Shown one piece after another: positions 28,901 to 41,690 of a stretch of 64,000 nucleotides of DNA. Origin of the DNA: Parus major (lineage: Eukaryota > Chordata > Aves > Passeriformes > Paridae); the NCBI RefSeq assembly GCF_001522545.3, contig NC_031791.1, positions 3,805,895 to 3,869,894 on the forward strand, in the 5' to 3' direction. Under the pieces are notes generated by a model that saw only the letters and a program-made list of their open reading frames with translations, ran no database searches and had not been told where the DNA came from. Numbering within the stretch: the stretch's first letter is position 1; each line of letters opens with the position of its first letter. The position numbers and the translations under genes were made by a program.

Positions 28901-31900
28901 CCGCCCGTCTCCGGGGATGGCGGAGCCCGCCCCGGAGCGCCTGCGGTCTGCCCGGGTCCGGCCCGGGGCCGCGGGCTGGTTCGAAGGCTCGGCGGGGGCG
29001 CTGGCACGGGAGCCCCCATTGTTTGGGAAATGGTGTTTGTTCACAGGCTCATAATGGAAATAGCTCGGGAGAGCGTCAGGAACGCTCCCTGCTTCTCGCT
29101 GCTGGATGGGGGCGGCCGGAGGGACGCTGGGACAGCCGGAGCGACACCGGGGCTGCCGGAGGGACACCGGGGATGCCACAGGGCACTGCCCCAGCAGCAA
29201 CTCGAGCACAGGGCAGGGCTGGTGGGTGTTTACAGGCGCACGGGGCTGTTCTTTCTGGGTTACTGGCAAAGAATTTTAAAAATTAGCAATAACAACACTG
29301 TTTTTATGTGCGTGTAAAGAATTGCATGGATGGTGCACTAACAAGTCAAATCTGTGCAAGTTGTGTGTCCAAAGCATAAGCCCACATTCATGTTACTGCC
29401 AGATTGTAACAGCAATTTGAAGGCTCCTCACCTAGGGGAAATGAACAAAGCTGAGCTGAAACAGTGTTAATTGATACCAGAGCTTGGACTAGGGCCAAGC
29501 TCAGCACCTTGGGGAATACTTGCCCAAAACACAGCTCTGGCCCATCCTGCCTAAACACTTATTAGCAGCAGACCGTTCCCAGCCAGTGCAATGTCCTTCT
29601 GGTGCTGCTAATGCTCCTTTAAACCCAGAACAATAACAGAGCTGCTGGGATTTTGTTCTTTTAATGATTTTCAGCGTTTTGCTGTGAGGTGTAGAGTCCC
29701 TGCTGTACAAGGGAGCCATGAGTCAGGCCTTGGGACATGTTTTGTAAGAATGAGTCTGAAGTTGGAGGCTGTTTGGCTTAAGCCTACACGTTCTGGTTTT
29801 TGTCTTAATAGAATTATCTGTGCCTTGGGCATTGAAAAAGTACACATTGATGTGGGCATAAAAAATCAATTCCAAATTGTAGATAATTGTTTAAGCTATC
29901 AGACTCGAGGCTCATGTAGAAGAGTTTTCCCGGGACAAGTGTGTTTTCTATTAGAGTCGATATCAATCTGTCAGAAGAGCCTTTTGATTTTCAAAATTTT
30001 AGACTAAATAGTTGAGTAATACTTTTGCTCTGCTCTCCCGAACTCTTTCCTCCTTTCCCTTAAGAAAACTCCCTCTTTATTGTTATCAGGAGATCTTGGG
30101 GTGCAGCCAGAAAGTCTCCGTCTCTTTCTGTGAGAGAACAGACCCAGCCAGCTTTGGGCAGGAGGCTGTGGCAGGGAGAACTTGTCTTGAGGATGCCCCA
30201 GAGTTGAATGCTGAATTCCCAGGCTGGAAGCATTTGTGGGAGAGCACAGGCCCCTTACCCAGCCATACCACATCTCCATTGGGGTGGGCTACAAGCCTGG
30301 ATTTTCTGTCATAAGGAAAGATCCTACTGAAATGTGTGGGACCTGCATTCCAACTGGCACCTTCCTGCAGCACTTTGCTCACTCTCACATATTCCCTGAC
30401 CCAGATTCTATCACTGGGGCCAGTGATGTTTAACATCAGCAGTTGGTGTTTAACTTGCAGCATCCCTGAGGCTGCAGCTGCTTATTGTGTATCTGATAAC
30501 ATGTGAGCCAGATATTTTGCTCCACTGATGTTTTGTTGCTCTATGACTCACAGCTTTTCTTTTGATATTGATGCATACCCCCATTTCAATCTTCAGCTTT
30601 TTCTCATTCTGTTACCACTGGCTGCAGCAGGACACTGTCTGCCACAGCCAGCCAGGACAACAGGGTCACAGATTGTTCTCCATCGCCTCTGCTACGTGGC
30701 CTCAGCTCCTCAGCACCACTGCCCTGACCAGGGCTGAAATGAAATAATTTTGAGTTTTATGTGGCCTCATCTTTGTCAAATCCCAGTGAATGTGGTTACG
30801 TGATGCCATCGGAATGACTCATTCCCATAATTACATATGTTCTGAGGGGTTATTCCCATTGTATTATTAAAAAAAAGTGATGTTGGATTTTTGGCAGGGA
30901 CTGTCTTCCTCGTATGATCTACAGATTTTGTCAATTAAATGAAGGAAAAGTAGATTTCCAAGAGTTCAGAACAAGACCGGACTTGCACTCAGAGCCCTTT
31001 TTCAGTGTGGTATAGAGCTCCTCTGTTCAATTTAACAGGATAAAGCAGCATCAGCCATCTTCCCCTATTGCAGCAGCTCCCTGCAGAGCACAAGGATGCA
31101 AGTGGATTTTGTAGCTCATCTTCAGAAATCACAGCAGAAGATATTGTAGGTAGTTTATCACCACAGCAGCTTTCCCAGCTCAGTTCCTCAGGCATGGCTT
31201 CCCAGGGATACAGCTGTTGGGAGCAGGAGGTAGGGCTCCTTGGCAAAAGGTGTGACAGCTCTTGAACAGGAAAAACAAAGCAATCCTGGACTGTTGCTTT
31301 GGATATGGAGTTCCCAAAATGGTTCCTAAAAGCAACAGGGGAACTTGGGAGGGAGGAGAAAGCTGAAGTCAAGAAAAGAGGCAAAAAGGTGTAAGAGGGC
31401 CTGGAGAGCCCAGGCTGAGCTGTGCCAGCGGGGTCAAGCCCTTGGAGCGTGTGGCAGGCTCAGAGCTGGGCAGGCTGCAGAGCCCTGGGCTGCGCTCTGG
31501 AGACAGCCAGTGCCATGGATCTGGCGTTCACCAGCGCTCTGGAAGCCAAAGCAGTTAAATAGGAATGTTTTCCTGTGGTTTCATTGGAACAGTCATGAAA
31601 AGTAATTCCTGCCCTTACAGGCTGGGCTCCTCTGTGGCACAGGAGGGGCTGAAGTCCTGTCAGTGCCTCTAAACCAGCGCTTTACCTCAGGCTGTAAATA
31701 ACAATATCCGACCTACCTGGCTGCCTTTTTCCTGTTCATCAAAAGTTCTGGAAATTCCAGCAAGCAGCTCCGTCCAAAGTATGGTTTGGTATTCAATTGG
31801 GTGTGATGTATTACTATGTATGTAAATGCCATCAGGGTGATTTATTGATAGTGACTGATGAAATACATTTTCTATATTTCTGTAATTTTAATATGGATTT

Positions 31901-34900
31901 TTTAAAATGTGATGCCTATCATCTCTCTCTATGAAGTCTATTGACTTAATAAAATCTGTAAATATGTATCTGAATTATCCCTTTTAGTGTTCTCAGACAA
32001 TGTAATCCAAACAATAGAGTTTTGGAGATAACCTGTTTCACTATTCTACTTTGTTTCCTTTAATCAAAGCTAAGATTTCTCCTGAGTGAGAAATTATTTA
32101 AACATAAACATGGGGTAAGGAGTATATACATTACCTCCACCTCTCTGAGGGTGGAAGGTCAGTGAATTACTGTGTGAGAAGTGTGTGTGCACACAGACTG
32201 ATGAAAAATACAGATTTATATTACCCAGAGAGGGTTAAGAATGTGATAGAAACAACGTGTGTTTGGTGACATTCATCTGGTTTAGGTTCCAAATCTCAGT
32301 AAATAAGAGAGAAATTAAACAGTTCTAAACTCACGACTGGAAGCTGTCAATTATTCCTGGCCTTTTGTTCCCCCCATGGCATAAGATGTATTGCTCAAAA
32401 GCTGAGGAAAAGCAGTAGAAACCATCCTTCAGATTCTGAGTTAATGGAATTCTGTCCAGGTTGTTCAGCAGGGAAAATGAAGCTGTTTCCTGGCAGTCTA
32501 GTTCCAAAGGATCTCTCTGTCTGTCTGTGCATCCAGCAGTTGCTTTTCCAGTTCAGCATCAAGCTGATCAAAGCACAGAGTGGGAATACGTGCAGGAGTC
32601 GGAGCAGTGATGTTCCCATCCATGATCCATGGCTCTCAGATGTAGGCAGAAGGCTCTTAGGAGAAGCTAACTATGTCTATGGACATTTTTGATTAGTTTG
32701 GTGTGACTCCAGTTTTGGTGAATAAACAAATGAAGCTGGTTCAGCAAACCCATTTATTGATTTATTTGTTTAAAGACTTGTATTTTACAGTGATGCCATG
32801 GAGACAACACCACAACAGGGCTATCTAGTGCGTGGAAAGAGAGCATTCACATGTGTGTGAGTTGAGGTGACATCACCCAGCTAAGGACACCTCAGCTTGG
32901 ACTAGGGAGCTCAGTGTGCAGTTCACATTGGTCAAAGGCAAAATGTTCCTAAATTCATAACTGAACCAGCTCTCTGGGAGTGGGAATAAGCACAATTCTT
33001 TGAGCTGACTCAAAAAAAAAAGAAAAGAAATTTGATTTATTTTTCTTATTTTTTCTTCTAATTATTCTAAAACAATTTAATTTTAAAATCACCTCTACTG
33101 AAAAATCTTGGATATTCTTAATATGCATCTTAAACTTCCTGTTGCCTTTGTCCCTTTTTCTTCCCATTTTGTTCTGAAAAAAGGAAGAAAGTAGGGGAAA
33201 GGCTACAACAGAAAGAAGTTTGTCAGTTTTTCTAATAATCCCTAGAGTTCTCTAAAATAGGTTCTGTTGATTTATTACATGCAGTTTAGTTTTGAAATAG
33301 TTGTGCTAATAGTGCCAGGAGTTACTGTAGGGAATCAAGTCATTACCAGAGTCTCATGTGGAAAACTTTCCTAATGCATTCTCTTTTCCTTAATCCTCAC
33401 TGAGAACTCTGTGGGGATCGGGCACCAGGAGGGAGGCACAGCGGGTGAGAGAGCTGAGCTTCATCAGCGGGTCACTGCTGGGTGTTGGTAAGAAGAAGGG
33501 AAAATGGTTCTGCTTACAAGCAATGCCATGGCACAAACAAAATACTTCTCTCACAGGCTAGAAAATAGAGCAAGACTGGATCATTCAGCTGGGAAGCTTT
33601 CAGAAATCCTATGAACACAAGCCGTAAACAACTTAAAGGATGACTTTTAAAAATGTCTTTCTCCCCCTGCTTGGTATGCTGGTCGTTTATCATTGTGCTG
33701 AAATGGAATCCCCTTTCAAAGATGTAACAGCTTCTTGTTTACTTAAACAATGTGGACGACAGGCTGAAAGGTTTTTCTGCCAGCAGAGCAGTCATGGAGA
33801 GCTTGGTACAAAACAACTGTGCAGCCTCCACATCCTGCACCGAGCCAAGGCAGCCCTGATGGGTGAAGGGAGTTGGGGTGTCCTGTGCCAGAACCGAGTC
33901 CTCGGTGGGTGTCACAAGCTACAGGAGAGAACCAGAGCCCAGAGCTGTGGGTGTGGGGAGGTGACCCCTCGGAGGGACGGGGAGCTCTCTCGCAGGCTGC
34001 CCTGCATGCCTGTTGGCTCACTCTGCCCTCCAAAATCACAGAGCAGAGGGTGGCATGGAAGGGAGCACAGTGAAGACTGGACTCACCAGGGTTAGTCTGG
34101 GGTGAACTTTCTCCTGCCCTTTGCCCTACCAGGGGAGTTGCAGCTCCAGCAGCACATCCCTGATCTACCCATGGCACTGTGAGCCACAGCACTATCCTTG
34201 GGACCAGAGAGCTTCTGCTGAACTCTCAAGAAATTAAATGTGACTCTACATATTTATACAGAGAAAGCACATTTTAAAATCCCAGGGCAGTGATGGTGAG
34301 CCACCCTGCCAAAGGAAGAGCTCCCTGAGCAGAGCAGACAGCGAACCCACACATCCCACACAGGGCTCACCAGATCTTGCACAGTCCTTGTCCCAGTTCC
34401 TCTGCTCAGGTATCAGCTCTCGCAGAGCAGGAAAATCCGGGAAATTCCAATCAGTGGGATGCAGACAATATAAAATTTTGTTTCTCTTCTGCAGGACCTG
34501 AGCTGTGCCTTCCCCCTCCCACCTGCCTCCCTCCTGCCACGCTCCAGGGTGGTGGCCGGCAGCTGGACCGGCTGTCCCCAGCCCAGGATTGTCCTGCTGC
34601 TGTGACTGTCTGAGCCGAGTCACAATGCTTCAGCAGCTTGTGGTTTGTTGAGACCTCTCGTTTTCTCAATCTGCTGTGTGTTAAGTGGATCCTTCAGTGG
34701 GGAATTCCTCGGGGCTCAGCGGGGTGCAGTTGGGGTCCCTCACGCAGGACAGCTGACTTGTGGCTGCAGTGCAGCTGGCAGCATTTTCTGGGATTTTCTT
34801 AAAGCTTTGGTGAGTTTCCCTTCCACAAGTGAGTCTCTGTCCTGTGGGACACCAGCCTCCATAGGGGCCAAGGTATGAACCACACACTCAGGAAGCTGGT

Positions 34901-34930
34901 TGTCATTTTGATTTTGTTTTTTTTGTTTTT
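28901..34930. other. Intergenic region between GNL2 promoter and RSPO1 3' end
   Basis: The first 300 bp continue the CpG island and include a small GGAGGGACACCGGGGATGCC-type minisatellite (about 29110-29180). The rest is largely AT-rich, especially 31780-32110 and 33000-33300, with no recognisable exon, LINE or RNA gene. Short ORFs here have no family resemblance. It may hold regulatory DNA, but I cannot support any specific element. Confidence 0.5.
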
Positions 34931-34936
34931 TTTTTT

Positions 34937-34942
34937 TTTAAT
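34937..34942 (-). terminator. RSPO1: Possible RSPO1 poly(A) signal (ATTAAA)
   Basis: TTTAAT on the plus strand reads ATTAAA on the RSPO1 strand, about 570 nt past the stop, and runs straight into a genomic A-tract on that strand. It is the nearest candidate signal I see. A longer 3' UTR is equally possible. Confidence 0.3.
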
Positions 34943-35510
34943 TTGAAATAATTCTTTGAAGCAGATTTAGGGCAGATACCACTGACCTCTTACCACAAAC
35001 TTTTAACATGTATTCGCAATGATAAAGTCATACAGCTTAAAACACAAAATAAGGGGTGAGGGAAGAGAAAGAGGCCACTGCTGTGTGTGTCTGGGTCCCA
35101 GGTCAGGGAGAGTGGCCATGTGGGTTCAGTCTCATCCCCTGGCTGAGTGGGGCTGTGCTGGGGCCACGTGCTTGGGCTCCAGTTGAGGCCTTCGATCATG
35201 AAATCAGTCCCACGTCTGGGTCCTTCACTGATTTATGCTCCACCTCTCCTCCCTGCAGTGTCCCCACAGAGCCCTGGGGCCATGGGCTTTGCCTCCATGT
35301 GTGCTCCCACTCCTCAGCAGCATTCTTCCACAGTCCTGGGCGGGGGGTGTGTGCAGCCTCCATAAGTACTGTGTGTGTGGCCTCTGGGTCAGTCTGGAGT
35401 ATATGTCTGTCTCTGGACACGTGTACATGGTGTAGCAGTGCTCTGTTCAATAAAGCTTTCATATACATAGCAGCAATGGAGTCTTGCCATCAGGTGACGC
35501 ACAGGGCCAG

Positions 35511-38500
35511 CTACTGGGCAGGGCTAGCGAGCGTCGCAGGCACTGTGGCCCCTCTCTGTTTGTTCTTCCTCTTCTTGGTGCCAGACTTAGTGTCTTTGGT
35601 GTCTTTCCGATTTCTATTCCCATTATCTTGCTTTCCTTGCTCTTCCTTTTTCTTCCTTTTCCCTGCAGTAAAGCAAAGGGGTAGTGCGAGGTAGACTGAG
35701 GCATCAGGGAACAGATCGGCCCTGTCCAGCTCCCCCTGCCCTGCTGATTAATTACTGTGCATTTAATCACTGCTCAGAGCCGTTTCCCCTCAGGACACTC
35801 AACACAGCTGCAATCCCTGTCCATTCTGTAACAAGACAGCCAAACCACCATTCGTCCTGAAGACACTAATTCCTGGGATAAACAGACCTAAGCATTCTGG
35901 TAGAGAAGACAACTCCCATCTCAGCAGCACACAGGCATGCACCCTTGGCTGCTTTCTGGCCAGGGAAGAAACTAAAACAGCTGAAATCTGTGGTACACAT
36001 GGCAAGCTGTGCCAAGGATCACCCTCCTGGGGGCTGTTGCCCCTTCCACCTGCAGCTCTTCCAAGTGCCGTCACATCCATATCCCCTGCACTTCAGAGGA
36101 GTCAGGAGCTGCACAGCACATTTGTGACACTGGGCAATTGGCTGACTCCTTGTGCCTGACCTCTACAGGGTGTGGGGAGGGATGGTGAGACCCCCCCCAG
36201 TTCTGCTCACCTTCGGGGCACTGGTTCTTCTGCACCGTGCATCGCCGCACCTCTGTGGTTGGAGGACACAGAGACATGTCCCCAGAGGGAGCCTGCAGAA
36301 TCCGCCGTGTTCGGTCTTCATTGCCCTTCTTGAAGCCACAGAGCTTCCTTTTCTTGGAGCAGGGCCCCCACGGCCCCCACTCGCTCATTTCACATTGTGC
36401 TGCCGATAACAAGAGAGCCCAGCTGTAACTCCCGTTCCTGGGCTGCCAACTCAGGCCATCCCTGATCCCACCCCTGCCTCTCTCCCCACCTTAGGCTGCA
36501 AGGGAGTGTGTGTGGGTTTCCCCAGAAGGTTCCTAAATCCCCCAGCACCCCTTTCCTTGCCAGCTCTGGGTAACAGCTGATAAACACCTGGGGCTGCTCC
36601 CCATCCAGGCTGGTTCCCTGAGGGCCCCACAAAGGGTTGTGCTGGCACCCCCTTGACACGGGTATGATGAGGGTTTCAGTTCATCATCTAAACCCCACTG
36701 CAGCATGACCCATGCCCAGACAGCGGAGTGCAGGGCTGCTTACCAGGACTGCTGCACTCCATGGTGCCGTTGGCAGCAGCATAGCCTTCGGGGCATGTGA
36801 CGTAACATCTCCCTTTGTGCAAATACAAACCTTCCTTACATTTTGTGCAAAAGTTTCGACTGAAACAGGACTCACAGTTCTCAATTTTGCATTCTGGGGA
36901 AAAAAAACAAACACCAAAGCCATCATGTAAGCCAATGTGAACAAAAGACTTAAGAAGCTCCACACTGCCAGTCCTGGCTCCCAGGGATCTCGCAGCAACC
37001 AGGGCATGTCTCTGAGCTTCCTGCCAGGCTGCCACTCAGAAGTGAGCTTTCTTTGCACCATTCCCTGGCCTGCAGCTCTCACGACCAGCAACAGCCACTG
37101 CCAGGACAGAATCAGTCAGAGTGGGAAAGTTTTGGGCTGGTGTTCAGCTGAGCATCAGTCAGCCAAAGGGGACAGTGCAAAGGACATAGTCCCGGCTCCA
37201 GCTGCAGCTACAGAACAGGCTGCATGGAAAGGGAGCTAGAATGAAACCTGGCTGTGAGGGTGCTGTGCAGGGACCTGCCAGGGGACTGACTGCATGTTTC
37301 CATGTCCAGCTCTTTCTGGTGCTCTGGCTACAAGATGCAAGCCAAGGATTTCACTCAGAGCCGCCTGAGTCTGGTGGGCAATAGAGCAGGAAAAGAGGCA
37401 CTAAATGCCTGAAAGGATCTCCCTTCTCCCAAAGGCTGCCAGTCTGGCAGCCCGTATAACAAAACTGTCCTGCAAGATCCCATGTGCACAACATGCTCAT
37501 GAGGTGCTGAGCAGGTCTCTTTTCAGGCTGCCATGCTTAGCCCTGCCTCACCTTTTCCATAGAGCCACAGCACCTCCTGCACCTGAGCAGAGGCATGTGC
37601 TGCCCTGCAGAGCACTGCCACCTCCCAGCCCCACACTCACTGATGCACTTGTTCATGTCCGTATTGCGAAGGCCAAAGTATCCCAGTGGACAAGAAGGCA
37701 GGCAAATCCCAATCTGTCGGATATCGTTCCGCTCCAGAAGGATGAAGAGTTTGGGGGAGCACCTCAGGCACCCATTGAACTCAGAGCACAGGTCACAGCC
37801 TCTGGCACAGCCCTGACTCAGCTCGGTGCTGACTGGAAGAGCAGGAGAGAGGCAGTGGTTAGTGCCGGGCTATGCAGGAACCAGCTGTGACCTCAAACCA
37901 CTGGCAGGAAGGGAAGGAACTGGGACAAAGCAAGGGCCAGGGTCCTGCAGCACTGACACACTCACAGCACGAGGACTCGTGGCTGCGTCCCCAAAGCCCA
38001 CAGGAGCCAGAGCTGTGCTGAGCACAGGCACGAGAGTCACAGCAATGCCCATGCTGAGGAGCAGGACCCAGAAGCAGCCACCAACTGTGCGCAGAGCCCC
38101 AGCACTGCCCACCCCAGCCCACTGCCTCCCAGCACTGATGCCCGTGTGGGGCAGACACTAACTACGGGCATGTGCCCAGGGGTCCAGCACCTCCTGCTGC
38201 CTCCCTGCTTGGAGGTGCCTCTGTGCCAAGGACCAGCAGGGACCAGAGCACAAGGCCCTGGAGCAAAACTGTTCCACTAATTCCATCCATGCTGCATCCC
38301 ATGCTGGATCTCACTCTGACCCTGACTATGTTAAATTTTCTCTGGCAGTCGGAAGGTGTCACTGCCCCCAAAACAGAGATGTGTTCTCAGCTCCTACATT
38401 CAGTCCAAGAAAAATACTCAATCTCATGTCTTGCAAGTTTTCTGCTTTTCATTATCATATAAAATGCTGCTTGTTTTGAAACCAATCGCATTCTTTGCAG

Positions 38501-39532
38501 ACTAGAATGCAGGTTATTTTTATTAGTTTATTATGCAAGCCATGTCCTTGTTTATAGAAAAGCTGTGTATTTAAAAATTTATTCTTTTAAATGCTATGTT
38601 TACTACACTTCAAAAGCAAGTGCGGAGCAGCACAGTGTTCATGTGACAGGACTAGAGGTGAGAGAGCTGCACTGGCCCCCTGCCGTGTCCGCAGAGCCTG
38701 GCAGCTCCTGCTGCCTGCCCCAGCCCCATCACCATCGCCAGGCCTGTGGGTGTGGGGTCTGCTTCAGCCTTGGGAAGAGACACTGAGGGCAGGGGGTCCT
38801 CAGCCCCCAGTTCCAGGAGGGCTCACTGGTCTGGATTGGGACCCCCTTGGCACTGTGGGCTCAGGCCTCTCTGCACAGAGAGCCCCAGGGGTCCGGCCCC
38901 ATCCCTCCCACAGTGTTGGGCCCTGGTGCCAAGCTCCACATCCACGGCAAAAGTATAAACTGGGCCCTCGCTGGAAATTGCCCTTTATAGCATTAGCCAT
39001 GACGTCAGGTTTTCCTTGTTCTCCCAGGGCTCAGCAGTCCCAGTTTTAATATAAAATCAATTTTATATAATTCAATTTAAAGCAGTTTTAATGTAAAACA
39101 GTTCTAACATGAGCTTACATAAAGGAGGGCAAACGCCTGTGGCTGCTCTCATGCCAATTCTGCCTGGCTGCCCTGCACGAGCCTCACCAGGGACCCTCTG
39201 GGCTGGAGGCATAACACACTCCCCCCCCCGACCCCCCCCCCGCCCCGTGACCTCAGGGGACACTGCAGCTCAGAGCTGTGGCAGGTCAGGGGACATAGGG
39301 AGTGGAACTGGGGGATCTCTGCAGGCTCTTGGGGCACTGCAGGCCCTGCCCAGCTCCCTGTCTTATAAACACATTCACACCAGCATGACCTTCATGGCAT
39401 CATGAGAGGAATAGAGAAGAAAAGCATTTCATACATACTTCGTCTTTGCCTCTTGCCCTTCACCACTTTGCTGCTGCCTGTTAGATCCATCGAGCTTAGA
39501 AAAACCACCACCACAAGCAGTCCAAGCTGCAT
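35511..39532 (-). CDS. RSPO1: RSPO1, R-spondin 1 (secreted Wnt potentiator)
   Basis: R-spondin 1 is secreted. It binds LGR4/5/6 and removes the ZNRF3/RNF43 ligases, raising Wnt receptor levels; in vertebrates it also promotes ovarian fate. Five coding exons: 39439-39532, 37641-37832, 36744-36893, 36211-36399, 35511-35662. All are in frame, giving 258 residues (human 263). The signal peptide is about residues 1-20 ([20 protein letters not shown]), followed by the basic KGKRQRR. Furin-like repeat 1 (exon 2) keeps [15 protein letters not shown], the ligase-binding face. Furin-like repeat 2 (exon 3) keeps [19 protein letters not shown], the LGR-binding face. Exon 4 is the thrombospondin type 1 repeat ([15 protein letters not shown]), and the last exon is the heparin-binding lysine/arginine-rich tail. 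The start matches the family position before the hydrophobic core. Confidence 0.97.
39221..39246. repeat. C-rich tracts in RSPO1 intron 1 (G-rich in pre-mRNA)
   Basis: Runs of nine and ten or more C, each followed by G, then CCCC, lie on the plus strand about 200 bp downstream of the exon 1 donor. On the RSPO1 strand these are G tracts with quadruplex-forming layout. Confidence 0.8.
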
Positions 39533-39827
39533 AGTAACTCTCCAGCGCTGCAGCCCCTCCGTCGCGGGGTGGTTGGGGGAGTGTGCTCCACAGTTGGGGT
39601 CTCTGCAGCCGCTAAATCCTCTCGGGTGGGATCAGAGCTGAGAGTCTGTGCACAGAGCCAGGTCTGGAACCATATCCACAAACTACAGCAGCACCAACGA
39701 GCTTAGGTAGCAGGTAACATGGCTCTACCTTCATGCCTGTCAGGAGTGCAGGAGCGCAGCCCTAGTCCCATTGGGGGCTCGGCGGTGGGTGTTAGCTGGT
39801 CACAGTTTCCAGGTACACTGGCAGGAA
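39533..39827 (-). other. RSPO1: Probable RSPO1 5' UTR part of the first coding exon
   Basis: Upstream of ATG 39532, the minus strand shows a good acceptor TATTCTTTTGCAG at 39828-39840 followed by non-coding sequence. This fits a first coding exon whose 5' UTR begins at 39827 and is spliced to remote exons. The next upstream exon is not proven. Confidence 0.45.
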
Positions 39828-40409
39828 CTGCAAAAGAATAGGAGAACAGGTTAACTTGACAGACAGTATTGCTCCCACAATGGCTGGGGGTGAGCACAGG
39901 GGTTGTGGGGTGCACTGTAGGGTGCTGGCAGATAGTGGCACCCCAAGTGGTGTGGGGAGAACTGTGCTCCAGCCTCATCCATTAGTCCCTGTTGCTCATA
40001 ATCAGCACCTGTCGAAATGCTCAGTGCATCTTTGCCATCTGCCAGTACTGCAAACAGTAGTTATAACTGGAACTTGTTTAAAATAGAGCCAGACCCTTGG
40101 GCTGCCCTCCCCAAGCGGCAGATGGTTGCTGCAGGTGCCAGGCACACAAGATGTTTCCCATCAAGTGGGCACCTCTGGGGCTGGTAGTCAAGCCTAGAAG
40201 AGAGTTGCAGTCCCCACCTAGGGCTGGGGCTGTCTAGGGACGGGGTGGGATCCTCCACAAACTGCCCAAAACGCTGCGTTTCTGCTCCAAGGGAATTTCC
40301 AAACCTCCCATCTCCCGTTCCCTGAAGCAGAAGGGCAGGGTCAGCACTGCCTGCACAGGGCTGAGTGCAGGAGCTGCTCTGTGCCAGGCTCAGTGGCAGA
40401 GATGGCCGG

Positions 40410-40690
40410 GTGTGGGACAGTGATCTCAGTGTAGGGCAGTGTGCCTGGCATGAGGCAGTGATCTCAGTGTGAGGCAGTGAGCCTAGTGTGGGGCAGTGAG
40501 CTTGGTGTGGGTTAGTGAGCCTGGCGTGGGGCAGTGAGCCTGGCGTGGGGCAGTGATCTCGGTGTGAGGCAGTGAGCTTGGTGTGGGTTAGTGAACCTGG
40601 CATGGGGCAGTGATCTTGGTGTGGGACAGTAAACCCAGCATGGGGCAGAGAGCCTGGTGTGCGGCAGAGCCTGGTGTGGGGCAGCGAGCC
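40410..40690. repeat. 19-bp minisatellite upstream of RSPO1
   Basis: About 14-15 imperfect copies of a 19-bp unit close to GGGGCAGTGAGCCTGGTGT lie in tandem. Variants (GTGATCTCAGTGT, GGGTTAGTGAGCCTGGCGT) recur in a similar order, which suggests a higher-order unit of three to four copies. The array keeps minus-strand frames open and creates a spurious 348-residue ORF. Confidence 0.9.
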
Positions 40691-41690
40691 CGTCTGCGAG
40701 CACCAAACCACCCTCACCCAGCCAGGGCGCAGAGCCCACTGTGCACAGCAGGACAGAGTGAGGAGATGGTAGCACCAGCAGGACAGGCCAGGCAGCAAAA
40801 CAATGGCTCTGCAGGAATTTCTGGAGAGAGAGGGGAAGCCCAGCTGCCCAATGGCCAGGCAGCACCCAGGCCTCCACATGTACCATCTTCTCCTGTGAAC
40901 ACCCAAGCCCTTGCTCCAGCTGGCTGCTGACAGGGCATTTCCCCCATAGTTTTCAAGCTGTTTCCCCTGTGCCCGGTGTGAGGCAAGGGCAAGTTCCATA
41001 CTGCACCGAGAGATCTGGCACTGCCAAGCCGGGCCCCACTCCCCTCCACAGCTGGGCAGAGCAAAGCCCTGCCAATGGCGGACATTGTACTGGAATAAAG
41101 GCGACAAAATTTGCTCTGTGAAGTCAAATGAAACAGAAAATTGTTTTAATCCCTTTATAATAACTGCGCAATCACCAATGCCCTAAACAACTGGTGGCAA
41201 CAGTGCTGGAAGTGAGCCCGGCTTCAGCCTGGGATGGACTGGGTCCCCAGGGGTCCGATCCCCTCCCTGGCCCACCCTGGCTGGGGGCCCTGCTGAAGGA
41301 CCGCTGGCCCAAGCAGGTTCCTGAGGGGAGTTTTGGCCACACACTGAACACCTGGAGTGAGGGGGCTGCCCCAGCAGCAGGCGTGGGCCGGCAGCTGCTG
41401 CAGGGAGATGTGACCCGGGTACAGCTGGGTCTTGTGGCAGCACAGGGCATGAACACTGAGCTGTGCCTGGTGTGGGCACCTCCTGGCTCACCTGTGCCGA
41501 CAGAGCTGGGCTCTGTGGGGCCACCGGGCTCTGTGGGGCCATCGCCACCATCCCCCCACCCTGGTGGTTCTGAACTTTTCACCGTGTCCCTGCTGCCACT
41601 GCCGGGGCAGGAGCCCAGCGCTCCCCATGTGCTTGTCGTTACAGCCCACGGCTCGTCCACAGGATTTTCAAATAAATAATTAGTCACTTA

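Noticed and set aside
28018..29286. 422-residue plus-strand open frame across the GNL2 first exons
   Set aside because: It is antisense to verified GNL2 exons and lies in a CpG island, where stop codons are rare. Its content is low-complexity.
32063..32573. Two TCF/LEF-type sites (ATCAAAG, GATCAAAG) between GNL2 and RSPO1
   Set aside because: Motifs of this length are expected several times in 64 kb by chance. No clustering or conservation can be shown.
34911..34942. Poly(T) run (A-tract after ATTAAA on minus strand) as a retroposed mRNA tail
   Set aside because: No intronless gene copy precedes it. It is kept only as a weak RSPO1 poly(A) candidate.
35056..35694. 212-residue plus-strand open frame with a plus-strand AATAAA at 35449
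   Set aside because: It is antisense to the last RSPO1 exon and has no family resemblance. A single AATAAA is not enough to claim an antisense gene.
40061..41107. 348-residue open frame on the minus strand upstream of RSPO1
   Set aside because: Its centre is the 19-bp minisatellite, whose length keeps all frames open. The flanks have no protein-like composition or splice support.
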